Source of the DNA: Eubacteriaceae bacterium
GTDB lineage: Bacteria; Bacillota; Clostridia; Lachnospirales; Lachnospiraceae
Assembly: GCA_910574915.1 (NCBI GenBank)
Contig: CAJTCR010000042.1
Location: 1-34,023, forward strand
Reading direction: 5' to 3'
Length of the DNA: 34,023 nucleotides
Shown piece after piece: positions 1 to 8,443 of this stretch. Positions within the stretch are counted from its first letter, which is position 1, and every line of letters starts with the position of its first letter. Below the pieces are notes generated by a model. That model searched no databases. It was not told where the DNA came from and worked only from the letters and a program-made list of their open reading frames with translations. The position numbers were made by a program, and so were the translations under genes.

Positions 1-1
1 T

Positions 2-421
2 TCCAACCAGTGGGAATATGCGGTGCCGCCCGCACTCTACCTGCTTTTGATCTGCCTGTTCCAAAACCGCATAAAAGATCCGTCCAGGCGCAATATCTAC
101 TTTAACAGTGCCCTGTTATATTTTTTGATCAGCGTGTTTATTACAAAGCATTTTATTCTGGAACGGTTCGCCGCCTATCCGTTTGTATTTTCACTGTTTG
201 CCATTCCAGATATTCTAAGCTCTTATCAAAAAGACTGCAACTGTGGCTGCGAACTGGAATCCAGAACCAGTGCCAGAAAATATACCTGTGTCACACTGCT
301 GTTTCTCCTGTATGGAGGCGCCTTTTTTCTTTTTGCGGCTTCCAAGGGATTTCATAATGTGTACCCTTATGTGAGCCTGCTGGATCAGAGCAGGTCTGTG
401 CCTGCTGGGGCACTAAACTAA
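2..421 (+). CDS. EpsG-like polysaccharide membrane protein, 3' end only
   Basis: The reading frame is open from the first bases of the window, so this is the C-terminal part of a longer gene; a GTG at 23 is in frame but is unlikely to be the real start. About 139 residues are visible, with at least three hydrophobic segments (around the start, the middle and residues 95-110) and a tail reading [12 protein letters not shown]. That tail resembles the end of EpsG-family integral membrane proteins, which are associated with exopolysaccharide assembly. This is pattern recognition on a fragment, so the family call is tentative. Its stop (419-421) overlaps the stop of the convergent chemotaxis gene by four bases, and no terminator separates the two. 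Confidence 0.5.
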   Translation, partial: SNQWEYAVPPALYLLLICLFQNRIKDPSRRNIYFNSALLYFLISVFITKHFILERFAAYPFVFSLFAIPDILSSYQKDCNCGCELESRTSARKYTCVTLLFLLYGGAFFLFAASKGFHNVYPYVSLLDQSRSVPAGALN

Positions 422-2289
422 ACCACAAGCTCCAGCAGCTTCCCTGCTTCCTGTGCCATATGCTCGGAAACCGCCTTGCTGTTCTGGGAGATCTGGACGT
501 TGCTGTCTACCACGTTTGCAATTACATCCAGCCCTTCCACTACCTGCGATACCGTGTCTACATTTTGCTTTACCATATCTGTAATTTCCTTGACGCTGCG
601 GCTTGCTTCCTCGATCTCGGTTACGACGGTTGCAAACTCTTCCGCTGTCTGCTTTGTAATCAGCCGTCCTTCTTCCACTGCCTGGATCGAGTTGGTAATC
701 AGCTCGCTTGTCTGGCGGGCTGCCTGCGCGCTTCTGGCTGCAAGGTCGCCGACCTGCGTCGCGACAACGGCAAAGCCTTTTCCTGCCTCGCCGACCCTTG
801 CCGCCTCAATCGAAGCATTTAAAGAAAGCATATTGGTCTGCTGCGCAATAGCGTCTATTTCTCCAATGATCTTTTCGATCTCTGCGGACATTGCGCTGAT
901 TTTTTCGATCGCAGTCTCTAATGTCTGCATCTGCAACCCGGTTTTTTCGACTTTCTGTGCCGCAGCGAGTGCCGCGCCTGCCGCGTTTTTAGACACACCG
1001 GCGCTGGCATTTAGCTCCTGTACCAGATTGTCCATTACAACGCCCAGATCTTTGACCGCGCGCTCCTGCTCGTTTGTCCCGTTATGGATCGCGTCCGCGG
1101 TAGAAAGCGTCTCCTGGGATACGCCGTCCAAGCCGGCACAGACGTTTTTAATATTTTCAATTAAAGACTGGTTGTTTGCCATATCCTGCTGCTGTTTGGC
1201 AATCAGCTCTTCATTTTCCGCCATGTTTTTGCAGATCGATTCGACCATCTTGTTCACGCTGCTGCTCAACATGGAAAATTCCGGCGTACTCTGTTCATCT
1301 ACAACGATGCTGAAATCGCCGTCGGATATTTTTTTCACTGTAGTAGTAATGCGTAAAATTCCGCTGACAATCTTATGATCGATCATCCGGTTGATAAAGT
1401 ACAAAAGTACCGAAAAGATTATAAAAATACTAAAAGACATTACAATCGTCTGAATAAACTGGTTCCGGTAATACTCGGCAAGCGGCAGAAAGGTGCCGAT
1501 ATACATCCCGTTATATTCCTGTGAGACATACTTTCCGCTGACGCCGCAGATCGTCGCAGAGCCTTTTCCCTCCTCTAACGGGATACCCGCTTCCTGTGCA
1601 GGCTTTCCGATCCATTCCGCATCCGGGCAGGCAAGCACAGTGCCTTCTGCTGCATCCGCCGCATAAATACAGCCGCTGTCCCCAAATCCAATATCGTTTA
1701 AGACGACGTCGATTTTTGTTCCGGCAAGCATATTTTCAAGCACTTCCGGGCGGATACCGACCTGTACAAACCCAGGCGCGTCTTTTCTGGCTACGCCGAT
1801 ATACTGCACGACAATTCCCAACGCTACATTGACCGTCGGTTCCTGTACGATTTCTAAGGACGGGTCTTCAATAATCGGCATAAATACCGCGGACTGATCC
1901 CCGCTGCCCATATAAAAGCCCAGATATTCGTCGACCGTGCTTTGTATAATAATTCCCTCTTCATTTATAATATTCAGCTCATATACCATCAGGCGCTCCT
2001 TGACCTCTTCCAGCCTGTCAGCGTCTTCTAAAATACGCGGGTCTAAGGCAAGCATCTCTGCAAAGGCACGCGATTTTGCCAGGTTGTTCTCACCAAGCGT
2101 ATTTTTTAAGTCCGCAATATCCTCATCGTTTTTTACAAGCCTGTCCCTGACAATTTCCAGGCTTTTTGTACTGTTTGTCATATGATTCTGCTTTGACACA
2201 AGCATCTGGATAAATGCCGCTACGCCAATATTGACGATCAAAGCAGCAGCCATACAAAAGCACAGGCTTTTCGTAAATATTTTTTTCAT
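418..2289 (-). CDS. methyl-accepting chemotaxis protein
   Basis: A 623-residue transmembrane chemoreceptor. An N-terminal membrane segment (about residues 8-30) is followed by a roughly 250-residue extracytoplasmic sensor region, a second membrane segment (about 282-303), a HAMP linker (about 305-355) and a long helical signalling domain. The hairpin tip that binds CheA/CheW is plain: [20 protein letters not shown], followed by GKGFAVVA. The sensor domain is probably of the Cache type by length and position, but the ligand cannot be read from the sequence. The start ATG has a GGGGGA ribosome site upstream. It is a single gene, convergent with the upstream fragment and 52 bp downstream of the cardiolipin synthase stop on the same strand. 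Confidence 0.93.
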   Translation of the reverse strand: MKKIFTKSLCFCMAAALIVNIGVAAFIQMLVSKQNHMTNSTKSLEIVRDRLVKNDEDIADLKNTLGENNLAKSRAFAEMLALDPRILEDADRLEEVKERLMVYELNIINEEGIIIQSTVDEYLGFYMGSGDQSAVFMPIIEDPSLEIVQEPTVNVALGIVVQYIGVARKDAPGFVQVGIRPEVLENMLAGTKIDVVLNDIGFGDSGCIYAADAAEGTVLACPDAEWIGKPAQEAGIPLEEGKGSATICGVSGKYVSQEYNGMYIGTFLPLAEYYRNQFIQTIVMSFSIFIIFSVLLYFINRMIDHKIVSGILRITTTVKKISDGDFSIVVDEQSTPEFSMLSSSVNKMVESICKNMAENEELIAKQQQDMANNQSLIENIKNVCAGLDGVSQETLSTADAIHNGTNEQERAVKDLGVVMDNLVQELNASAGVSKNAAGAALAAAQKVEKTGLQMQTLETAIEKISAMSAEIEKIIGEIDAIAQQTNMLSLNASIEAARVGEAGKGFAVVATQVGDLAARSAQAARQTSELITNSIQAVEEGRLITKQTAEEFATVVTEIEEASRSVKEITDMVKQNVDTVSQVVEGLDVIANVVDSNVQISQNSKAVSEHMAQEAGKLLELVV

Positions 2290-2341
2290 AGTGTTCCCCC
2301 AACTGTTTTTATATGCAAAATCTGATACTGCAACAATAAAA

Positions 2342-3919
2342 CTACATAAGCGGAGCGATTGCTTTCATCAGATATCCTGTCATCTTGACCTTAAAGCTCT
2401 CCCGGCGTACCGTTTCCTTTGTGACCTGCCTGCATTTTGCAAGCGTCGCCTGAAAATCCGCCTCTATCTGCGGGATACAGCCAGCCATATATAAATAAGT
2501 GGCACATTCAAAATGATGGTACAGGCTGCGGTAATCCAGATTGATCGTCCCAACCACCGCTTCCCTGTCGTCGCTGACAAATACTTTGGCATGGACAAAG
2601 CCCGGCGTATATTCATAGATCTGAATGCCGGACGCAAGCAGAGACGGATAATGTGTTTTTGCCAGCGCATAAGGCACCTCTTTATCAGGAATGCCAGGCA
2701 AAAGCAGCACAACCTCCACGCCTCTTTCCGCCGCAAACTTTAACGCTGTCTCCGTTTCCCCGTCTAAAATAAGGTACGGCGACATAATGTGCACATAGGA
2801 AACCGCACGGTTTAAAATATCCATATATACCCGTTCGCCTACCTTGTCATTATCCAGCGGGCAGTCTCCGTATGGGATCACCCAGCCTTTCGCATTCTCT
2901 CTTGGATTTACCGGATACGATAAAAATCTGGCATATTCCTTCTCCTTTTTGTCCATATCCCACATCTGCAAAAACATCAGCGTAAAGCTCTTTACCGCTT
3001 CGCCTTGCAGCATGACCGCCGTATCCTTCCAGTGTCCAAACCGTTCCTTTTGGTTGATATACTCATCCGCTAAGTTCACGCCTCCGTTAAAAGCCGTATG
3101 TCCGTCAATCACAAGGATCTTCCTGTGGTCTCTGTAATTATAGTGCGTGGAAATAAAGGGAGCAACCGGAGCAAACATCTTGCACTTGATCGAAAGGGCG
3201 CGCAGCCGTTTCGGATAATCATGCGGCAGCAGGGAAAACTCACATGTGCCGTCATACATTACCCGTACATCCACGCCCGCAGCCGCTTTTTTTACCAAAA
3301 TCTCCAGGATTGTCCCCCACATCACTCCTTCGTCTACAATAAAATATTCCATAAAAATAAAATGTTCTGCTGCCTCCAACTGCACAAGCATTTCCCGAAA
3401 CTTCTCTTCCCCTGATGGGAAATACGTGACAGCCGTCTTTTCATAGACCGGATAACAGCCGCTTCTTTGTATATACCTTGCCAGTGAAGCCGCTCCGCAA
3501 TTTTCCCTTGTGAACCGTTCCATGACCCCCGTCTCCTGCACAATGCACGACTTCGACTCCGCAATCACATCGTTGACCCATTTTTTTAAGGCACGGTGCC
3601 CGATATTGCTTTGCGTATACAAAAATAAAAGCACGCCAAATACCGGAAGCAGCATAATCACGATCAGCCATGTTATCTTTGCTGTCGGATTCAGCCTGCT
3701 GTTTAACAAATAAACGACCATTAGAAATGTAAATAATACACTCCCGCCCATCACATGCGGCAAAAAATCTTCAAACCACAAAAAGATATCAAATAAAAAC
3801 CGTACCTGAATAAACAGCAGAAACAAAATCAGCCCAAAACGGCTGAAAATGGCATGAGAAATCCCCTTCTGCCCCTTTTTAATAAGGCGAAGCCCTTTGT
3901 TTTTATAATCGATATGCAT
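2342..3919 (-). CDS. cls: cardiolipin synthase (phospholipase D family)
   Basis: Membrane-bound enzyme that condenses two phosphatidylglycerol molecules into cardiolipin and glycerol. Two or three N-terminal membrane helices (about residues 28-105) precede two PLD catalytic modules. The HKD motifs are visible as HRKILVIDG in the first module and HAKVFVSDD in the second, so both half-sites are intact. The start is placed at the ATG at 3917-3919 because GGAGG lies 6 bp upstream; the frame continues to a TTG at 3937, but that start would run through the ribosome site. This gives 525 residues, normal for the Cls family. A promoter candidate lies at 3949-3977. It is divergent from the DtxR-type regulator. 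Confidence 0.93.
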   Translation of the reverse strand: MHIDYKNKGLRLIKKGQKGISHAIFSRFGLILFLLFIQVRFLFDIFLWFEDFLPHVMGGSVLFTFLMVVYLLNSRLNPTAKITWLIVIMLLPVFGVLLFLYTQSNIGHRALKKWVNDVIAESKSCIVQETGVMERFTRENCGAASLARYIQRSGCYPVYEKTAVTYFPSGEEKFREMLVQLEAAEHFIFMEYFIVDEGVMWGTILEILVKKAAAGVDVRVMYDGTCEFSLLPHDYPKRLRALSIKCKMFAPVAPFISTHYNYRDHRKILVIDGHTAFNGGVNLADEYINQKERFGHWKDTAVMLQGEAVKSFTLMFLQMWDMDKKEKEYARFLSYPVNPRENAKGWVIPYGDCPLDNDKVGERVYMDILNRAVSYVHIMSPYLILDGETETALKFAAERGVEVVLLLPGIPDKEVPYALAKTHYPSLLASGIQIYEYTPGFVHAKVFVSDDREAVVGTINLDYRSLYHHFECATYLYMAGCIPQIEADFQATLAKCRQVTKETVRRESFKVKMTGYLMKAIAPLM

Positions 3920-3948
3920 ATCGTTTCCTCCCTGCAAGTCTATTTTAT

Positions 3949-3977
3949 CTTATATGAGACAATCTGGCAACAGACAA
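3949..3977 (-). promoter_or_regulatory. sigma-A type promoter for cardiolipin synthase
   Basis: On the minus strand, TTGTCT (3972-3977), a 17-bp spacer and TATAAG (3949-3954), 29 bp upstream of the GGAGG-preceded cls start. Both hexamers are close to consensus and the spacing is ideal. Assigned from sequence only. Confidence 0.55.
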
Positions 3978-4029
3978 AACTCCGCAACTTTTGCTACATT
4001 TTGGAAATCAAAGAACACAGATTTGCCGC

Positions 4030-4057
4030 TTTACTTTTTCCTACGGATGCGTATAAT
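4030..4057 (+). promoter_or_regulatory. sigma-A type promoter for the DtxR-type regulator
   Basis: TTTACT (4030-4035), a 16-bp spacer and a perfect TATAAT (4052-4057) point at the regulator at 4120. A 15-bp palindrome at 4079-4093 falls in the expected early transcribed region, where a bound repressor could block transcription. Confidence 0.6.
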
Positions 4058-4078
4058 AATAGTAAGAAGACAAATCCG

Positions 4079-4093
4079 CTGTCAGCCTGACAG
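4079..4093. promoter_or_regulatory. 15-bp palindrome, candidate operator
   Basis: CTGTCAG-C-CTGACAG is a perfect 7+1+7 inverted repeat. It sits 21 bp downstream of the -10 box and 7 bp upstream of the AAGGAG ribosome site of the DtxR-type gene. Position and symmetry suit an autoregulatory operator. It does not match the classical DtxR or MntR box as I know them, so the binding protein is an inference. Confidence 0.45.
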
Positions 4094-4119
4094 CCACATA
4101 AAGGAGCAAGAAAACCGCT

Positions 4120-4488
4120 ATGACCATACATGAATCCGCCGAAAACTATTTAGAAACGATTCTTATTTTAAGCAAAGCGCTGCCTGTCGTCCGTTCCGTG
4201 GATATCGCAAATGAGCTTGGATTTAAAAAGTCAAGCGTCAGCGTCGCGATGAAAAATCTGCGGCAAAACGGCTATATTACCGTAACCGGCGCGGGCTTTA
4301 TCTATCTGACCGATTCCGGGCAGGAGATCGCTTCCAGAATCTATGAACGCCACGAGTTTTTTTCTCAATGGCTCAAAAGGCTGGGCATCGATGAGAAAAC
4401 AGCGACCGAAGATGCCTGCAAAATGGAACACTATATGAGCCCTGCAAGTTTTGCGGCAATTAAAAAATATGTAAATGAACACGGATAG
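4120..4488 (+). CDS. short DtxR/MntR-family metal-dependent regulator
   Basis: A 122-residue DNA-binding regulator. An N-terminal winged helix-turn-helix (about residues 7-68, recognition region FKKSSVSVAMKNL) is followed by the helical metal-binding/dimerization domain; the SH3-like third domain of DtxR is absent, as in MntR. By alignment with MntR and DtxR from memory, the primary metal-site residues are N9, H78, C100, E103 and H104. The Cys-x2-Glu-His pattern is the iron-type DtxR arrangement rather than the manganese-type Glu of MntR, while N9 replaces the usual Asp or Met. The AAGGAG site lies 13 bp upstream of the ATG, a rather long spacing. The regulon is unknown; no metal transporter is adjacent. 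The asparagine synthase follows 59 bp downstream and may be cotranscribed. Confidence 0.85.
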   Translation: MTIHESAENYLETILILSKALPVVRSVDIANELGFKKSSVSVAMKNLRQNGYITVTGAGFIYLTDSGQEIASRIYERHEFFSQWLKRLGIDEKTATEDACKMEHYMSPASFAAIKKYVNEHG

Positions 4489-4547
4489 TCATATTTTGTG
4501 CCTGACGTACATAGATTAGATCAACGAACAACATTCGCAGGTAATCT

Positions 4548-6401
4548 ATGTGCAGTATCGCAGGCTTTTATCATCCTTTTGCTAATTTTACGGCAAGGCA
4601 GGGAGAATTTGAACATATCTTGCAGCAAATGGGACAGTGCCAGACACACCGCGGGCCGGATGAGGCTGGCATCTTTTTAAACAGCGAATGCGGCTTGTCG
4701 CATACAAGGCTGTCTATTATCGACTTAAAAAACGGCAGCCAGCCGATGACGCGTTCCCTTGGCAGCCAGCTATACCATATCGTCTATAACGGCGAAATCT
4801 ACAATATGAAAGCACTCCGCCAGTCACTGTTCGCACGTGACGTCATACCAAAGACCTCTTCCGATACCGAAGTGATTCTTTTATCTTATTTAACCTTTGG
4901 GGAAGAATTTATCAGCAAATTAGATGGTATCTTTGCATTTGCCATCTATGACGAATTTCACAAAACTATAACGCTCTGCCGCGACAGCTTTGGCGTCAAG
5001 CCGCTGTTTTATACGGTCAGTGACGATACGCTTATTTTCTCTTCCGAATTAAAAGGGCTGTTCTGCTTTCCCGGCGTAAAGGCAAGGATTGATAAAAACG
5101 GCCTGAACGAGATCTTCGGCATCGGCCCCGCAAGGACTCCAGGAAGCGGTGTTTTTGCGCAGATCCACGAACTAAAGCCTGGCACCTGCCTGACCTGCAG
5201 CCCCTTTGGGCTGTTTACGCATACATATTTCCGGCTGCAAAGCCGCCCGCATGAGGACACGTACGAGGACACGATCGAAAAGACACGGTTTTTGATCACA
5301 GATGCCATCAAGCGCCAGATGGTATCTGACGTGCCGGTCTGTACGTTTCTCTCCGGCGGTGTGGATTCCAGCCTAGTTTCCGCTGTCTGTGCCAAAGAGC
5401 TTGCCGCACAGGGACAGACGCTTACGACTTATTCTTTTGACTTTACAGACAATGACAAATATTTTCAGGCAAACAGCTTCCAGCCATCAATGGACCGTCC
5501 GTTTGCAAACAAAATGGTGGAATTTCTGCATACCGACCACCATTACCTAGAATGCGGCAGCCACACACAGGCAGACCTGCTTTACGAATCCGTAGATGCG
5601 CATGACCTGCCCTGTATGGCGGATATTGACTCTTCTTTGCTCTATTTCTGCTCCGAAGTGGCAAAGCAGCACAAAGTCGTGCTGACCGGAGAATGCGCAG
5701 ACGAAGTATTCGGCGGCTACCCGTGGTTTCATAAGGATACGTTTTTAAACTGCAATACATTCCCGTGGACACCGGATTTATCTCCACGAAAGCAATTATT
5801 AAATAAAGACTTATTAAACGAGCTGGATATGGATGCCTATGTGCAAAACGCTTATGAAACCGCGGTTCGTGAAATCTCCGTCCTGCCTGGCGAAAGCCAG
5901 ACCGAAGCAAACCGCCGCCGGATCGGATATTTAAACATCCGCTACTTTATGCAGACGCTGTTAAACCGGATGGACCGCACAAGTATGCACTCTGGGTTAG
6001 AAGCCCGCGTACCGTTTGCCGACCGGGCGCTTGTCGATTATGTATTTAATATTCCGTGGGAAATGAAAGCAAAAGACGGCATTGTAAAAAACGTACTGCG
6101 CCAGGCGGCAAGGACGCTGCTGCCGGATGAGATCTTATTCCGCCAAAAAAGCCCGTACCCAAAGACCTACCATCCTTACTACGAAAAGCTGCTCTCTAAA
6201 CGCCTGCGTGCCGTATTAGAGCAGCCGGACTGCCCGCTGCGCCCGCTTGTAGACACGACCGCCGTTTCGTTATTTTTAGATAAAACAAAAGACTACGGAG
6301 CGCCGTGGTACGGCCAGCTAATGGCAGGTCCGCAGATGATCGCCTATCTGTTGCAGGTCGAATATTTCCTGCGCAAGTACCATGTGGAAATCGTAATGTA
6401 A
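4548..6401 (+). CDS. asnB: asparagine synthase (glutamine-hydrolysing)
   Basis: Cytoplasmic enzyme converting aspartate, glutamine and ATP to asparagine. The N-terminal class-II amidotransferase domain starts directly with MCSIAGF, so Cys2 is available as the nucleophile after Met removal, which fixes the start. HRGPDEAG, the conserved substrate-loop motif, follows near residue 35. The synthetase domain carries the pyrophosphate loop SGGVDSS near residue 265 and a GECADEVFGGY motif. At 617 residues it is normal for AsnB. The ribosome site is weak (AGGT). A 7-bp inverted repeat (4512-4518 and 4542-4548) brackets the leader and touches the ATG. It lies downstream of the regulator gene without a clear promoter of its own. 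A related amidotransferase role in cell-wall amidation is possible but not indicated. Confidence 0.92.
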   Translation: MCSIAGFYHPFANFTARQGEFEHILQQMGQCQTHRGPDEAGIFLNSECGLSHTRLSIIDLKNGSQPMTRSLGSQLYHIVYNGEIYNMKALRQSLFARDVIPKTSSDTEVILLSYLTFGEEFISKLDGIFAFAIYDEFHKTITLCRDSFGVKPLFYTVSDDTLIFSSELKGLFCFPGVKARIDKNGLNEIFGIGPARTPGSGVFAQIHELKPGTCLTCSPFGLFTHTYFRLQSRPHEDTYEDTIEKTRFLITDAIKRQMVSDVPVCTFLSGGVDSSLVSAVCAKELAAQGQTLTTYSFDFTDNDKYFQANSFQPSMDRPFANKMVEFLHTDHHYLECGSHTQADLLYESVDAHDLPCMADIDSSLLYFCSEVAKQHKVVLTGECADEVFGGYPWFHKDTFLNCNTFPWTPDLSPRKQLLNKDLLNELDMDAYVQNAYETAVREISVLPGESQTEANRRRIGYLNIRYFMQTLLNRMDRTSMHSGLEARVPFADRALVDYVFNIPWEMKAKDGIVKNVLRQAARTLLPDEILFRQKSPYPKTYHPYYEKLLSKRLRAVLEQPDCPLRPLVDTTAVSLFLDKTKDYGAPWYGQLMAGPQMIAYLLQVEYFLRKYHVEIVM

Positions 6402-6417
6402 GTAACCCAAATGCAGC

Positions 6418-6471
6418 ATTTGCCAAAACGTGTTTGAAGCCAAAAGCAGGCTGCAAACACGTTCGGCAAAT
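6418..6471. terminator. long hairpin between convergent asnB and dpaB
   Basis: A 54-nt hairpin made of ATTTGCC/GGCAAAT, AACGTGTTTG/CAAACACGTT and an inner AGCC/GGCT with a 7-nt loop. It lies 17 bp past the asnB stop and 11 bp past the dpaB stop. No long T-run follows on either strand, so it is an imperfect bidirectional terminator or an mRNA-end stabilising structure. Confidence 0.55.
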
Positions 6472-6481
6472 CCCCAGCGGT

Positions 6482-7072
6482 TTATTGCGGTGCTAAAATC
6501 ACCGGCTGAAGCTGCTTTCCGTTTAGCGCTGCGTGCAGTGTATCATAAATAAGATCCGTATGCGCGATCATGGAATTTGTTTTCTTTGCAAAATTGTCCT
6601 GCCCAAACGGCACGAAATAAATGTGTTTCATATTCATCAGCATTCCGATATTTTTAAAATTCATCCCAAGGGCATCGTTTGTAGAGATCGAAAGGATCAG
6701 CGGTTTTTCATTTCTAAGGTGCGCCTTTGCCGCCATCAAAACCGGCGTATCCGTAATGCCCGCGCAAAGCTTTGCCATCGTATTGCCGGTACATGGCGCA
6801 ATTACCAGTGCATCCAAATATCCGCCCGGCCCGATCGGTTCCGCTTCTTGTATCGTACCAATCCCCTTTTCCCCTGTAATTGCCTCGATGTCTTTGCGAA
6901 ACTCAGCCGCGCTGCCAAATCGTGTGTCCATCTGCTGTACGTTCTTAGAAAAAATCGGAACGATCCTGATATCGTGCTGTGCAAGCTGTGACGTAACTTC
7001 CTTTATTTTCGCGAATGTGCAAAAAGAGCCTGTAAATGCAAGGCCCACTGTCAGCTTCTGCTCCTGCGTCAT
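6482..7072 (-). CDS. dpaB: dipicolinate synthase subunit B
   Basis: A 196-residue flavoprotein-like subunit (Rossmann/HFCD fold) of the enzyme that makes dipicolinic acid, the calcium chelator of the spore core, from a product of the lysine pathway. The N-terminal strand-loop VGLAFTGSFCTF and the APCTGNTMAK loop are typical of the SpoVFB family, and length matches. It follows dpaA with 20 bp between them, forming a two-gene operon. The neighbouring lysine-pathway genes found in Bacillus (asd, dapG, dapA) are absent here. Presence of this gene is good evidence that the organism forms, or descends from, endospore formers. Confidence 0.93.
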   Translation of the reverse strand: MTQEQKLTVGLAFTGSFCTFAKIKEVTSQLAQHDIRIVPIFSKNVQQMDTRFGSAAEFRKDIEAITGEKGIGTIQEAEPIGPGGYLDALVIAPCTGNTMAKLCAGITDTPVLMAAKAHLRNEKPLILSISTNDALGMNFKNIGMLMNMKHIYFVPFGQDNFAKKTNSMIAHTDLIYDTLHAALNGKQLQPVILAPQ

Positions 7073-7092
7073 AGGATTTCCCCTCTCTGAAA

Positions 7093-7959
7093 TTAAATTG
7101 TTTCAAAAAAATTCAAATACGATTCAATAATGTGATACAGCAGCTTCGCTGCGGATTTTGGTGCGTACTTTGCCGGAAGCCCGCCGCAGAGCTTCGCATT
7201 CATGCCCTTTTGCGCACAATACGCATAATCTATGCCGCCTGGTGCAGAAGCAATATCGATCAGCACCGCGTCTTGACGGATATATGACAGCCGTTGTGCA
7301 CCCAGTACAGGCGCCGGAACCGTATTAAAAATATAAGAAAATCTGTGAAAAAACTGTGCGTCCGGCACATGACCGGCTGCCTCCCTCTCCGGCTCCAAGG
7401 AACAGTTCGCAACCGTCATTGCGCCTGCTTCATACTCTGGCGTCTCCTCTGACGCCTGGACAGCCTTAAAACCGTACGCCCTTGCAATCGCCAGCTTTTC
7501 CTGGTCTTTTTCGTACACCGTAACCTTACCGCCTACTGCCTGCAAACGCTGTGCCAAAACCTGCCCGCACCTGCCATAGCCCATTACGAGCATATCCGCG
7601 CCGCAGAGCACTTCTTTTCCAGACAGGATTGCTTCGGCAATCGCCCCTTCCGCCGTAGCCACGGCATTTGTATATGCAGCGCCTTCCTCTTTTAAATAGT
7701 CGACAAAAAAGATGCCCTGCCTGCGTTTGTACTCCACGACCTCAGGCGGAAAATTACATCCAAATACATATTCACCAGCCTGCAATTTGTCCGCGATCTG
7801 TTCCAGATATTCCCCACTTTTTGCTACCGGCAGCATCACTGCGTCATATCCTCCGTCCAGCCAGGAATCACAGTATGTCACCGTCTGTCCCTTGCTGCAA
7901 AGCATCTGGAACAAATATTTCTGGCGCTCTTCCTTTCCCAATATCAGAAAACGTCCCAT
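7093..7959 (-). CDS. dpaA: dipicolinate synthase subunit A
   Basis: A 288-residue NAD(P)-dependent subunit of dipicolinate synthase, acting in the mother cell during sporulation. An N-terminal catalytic-type domain precedes a Rossmann domain with MGYGRCGQVLAQRL (around residue 126) as the dinucleotide-binding loop, and the C-terminal region has the conserved IDIASAPGGIDY motif. The start ATG is preceded by GGAGG. A sigma-K-like promoter lies at 7978-8004. It is the first gene of the dpaA-dpaB operon. Confidence 0.94.
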   Translation of the reverse strand: MGRFLILGKEERQKYLFQMLCSKGQTVTYCDSWLDGGYDAVMLPVAKSGEYLEQIADKLQAGEYVFGCNFPPEVVEYKRRQGIFFVDYLKEEGAAYTNAVATAEGAIAEAILSGKEVLCGADMLVMGYGRCGQVLAQRLQAVGGKVTVYEKDQEKLAIARAYGFKAVQASEETPEYEAGAMTVANCSLEPEREAAGHVPDAQFFHRFSYIFNTVPAPVLGAQRLSYIRQDAVLIDIASAPGGIDYAYCAQKGMNAKLCGGLPAKYAPKSAAKLLYHIIESYLNFFETI

Positions 7960-7977
7960 ATCACTGCACCTCCACTA

Positions 7978-8004
7978 TAGTTTATGCGAAAATCACCAGA
8001 CGGT
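7978..8004 (-). promoter_or_regulatory. sigma-K-like mother-cell promoter of dpaAB
   Basis: On the minus strand ACC (8002-8004), a 15-bp spacer and CATAAACTA (7978-7986). The latter matches the CATAnnnTA -10 element of sigma-K, and ACC fits its short -35 element. It sits 18 bp upstream of the dpaA ATG. The homologous Bacillus operon spoVF is known to be sigma-K dependent, so motif and gene function agree. Confidence 0.65.
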
Positions 8005-8020
8005 TCCATCACTTTTGTCA

Positions 8021-8212
8021 AACAAAATAAACGTTAAAAGCGGAAACTTCAAAATAATCCTGGCTGATTTGGAAAATGCCAAAGTAGAAACAGTCATATG
8101 CGACGGGACAGGCAGCGACAACATAGATAATTATAGGCTGCCTGCCGGAGAATACTTTATTCGATTTGTTGGAGATCGGGCAAAGATAAACGGGCAGTTT
8201 TATTTTTCTTAG
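8021..8212 (+). pseudogene. decayed C-terminal fragment of an unknown protein
   Basis: The frame ending at 8210-8212 encodes about 63 residues with real-protein composition (NVKSGNFKIILADLENAK, then LPAGEYFIRFVGDRAKINGQ), resembling the final beta-strands of a small beta-sandwich tail as in some lipoproteins. There is no start codon or ribosome site nearby; further upstream the frame merely runs antisense to dpaA. I interpret it as a leftover of a larger gene removed by deletion. Parent family unknown. Confidence 0.4.
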
Positions 8213-8224
8213 GCAAAAAGGCAC

Positions 8225-8253
8225 TTGCAATCAAACTTGAGGTATGCTATATT
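8225..8253 (+). promoter_or_regulatory. promoter of a candidate small RNA
   Basis: TTGCAA (8225-8230), a 17-bp spacer and TATATT (8248-8253). No gene with a ribosome site follows within the next 120 bp, but a stable hairpin does, which suggests a short untranslated transcript. Confidence 0.45.
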
Positions 8254-8259
8254 ATAGAC

Positions 8260-8380
8260 ACAAACAATGAGCAACCGCCCATAGTATTCCCAACGGGATA
8301 CAAGGGAAGTTGACCAGTTGATAAGATAGCGATGCCACCCATTGACCGATCAAAGTACAAGGGTGGCTTTTGCTATGTAT
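8260..8380 (+). ncRNA. candidate small RNA ending in a nested hairpin
   Basis: This roughly 120-nt stretch lies between a promoter-like sequence and a hairpin formed by GCCACCC (8334-8340) and GGGTGGC (8361-8367), nested in ATAGC (8326-8330) and GCTAT (8372-8376), with a short TTTT in between. The plus strand has no convincing ORF. The organisation (promoter, about 100 nt, CCACCC-type terminator) recalls antisense RNAs of small type I toxin-antitoxin modules, but no toxin gene is visible opposite it; the minus strand encodes only a 32-codon frame with no recognisable features. Function unassigned. Confidence 0.3.
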
Positions 8381-8403
8381 GATTACTTACTTTCACAAAC
8401 AAA

Positions 8404-8428
8404 GCCGCAAAACATTTTGTTTTGCGGC
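8404..8428. terminator. terminator after pyruvate kinase
   Basis: GCCGCAAAAC (8404-8413), a 5-nt loop and GTTTTGCGGC (8419-8428) form a perfect 10-bp stem, 15 bp downstream of the pyk stop. Read on the minus strand it is followed by TTTGTTTG, giving a Rho-independent terminator. On the plus strand the tail is poorer, though it may also stop the candidate small RNA. Confidence 0.8.
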
Positions 8429-8443
8429 TTTGCGGTCGTTATC

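Noticed and set aside
476..1378. A 300-codon open frame on the plus strand
   Set aside because: Lies antisense inside the chemotaxis gene; composition is low-complexity Ser/Thr/Ile and there is no ribosome site. It is a shadow of the helical coding frame.
2342..3937. TTG start of cardiolipin synthase at 3937
   Set aside because: That start would translate through the GGAGG site that serves the ATG at 3919.
5443..5910. A 155-codon minus-strand frame
   Set aside because: Antisense to the synthetase domain of asparagine synthase; no ribosome site or recognisable motif.
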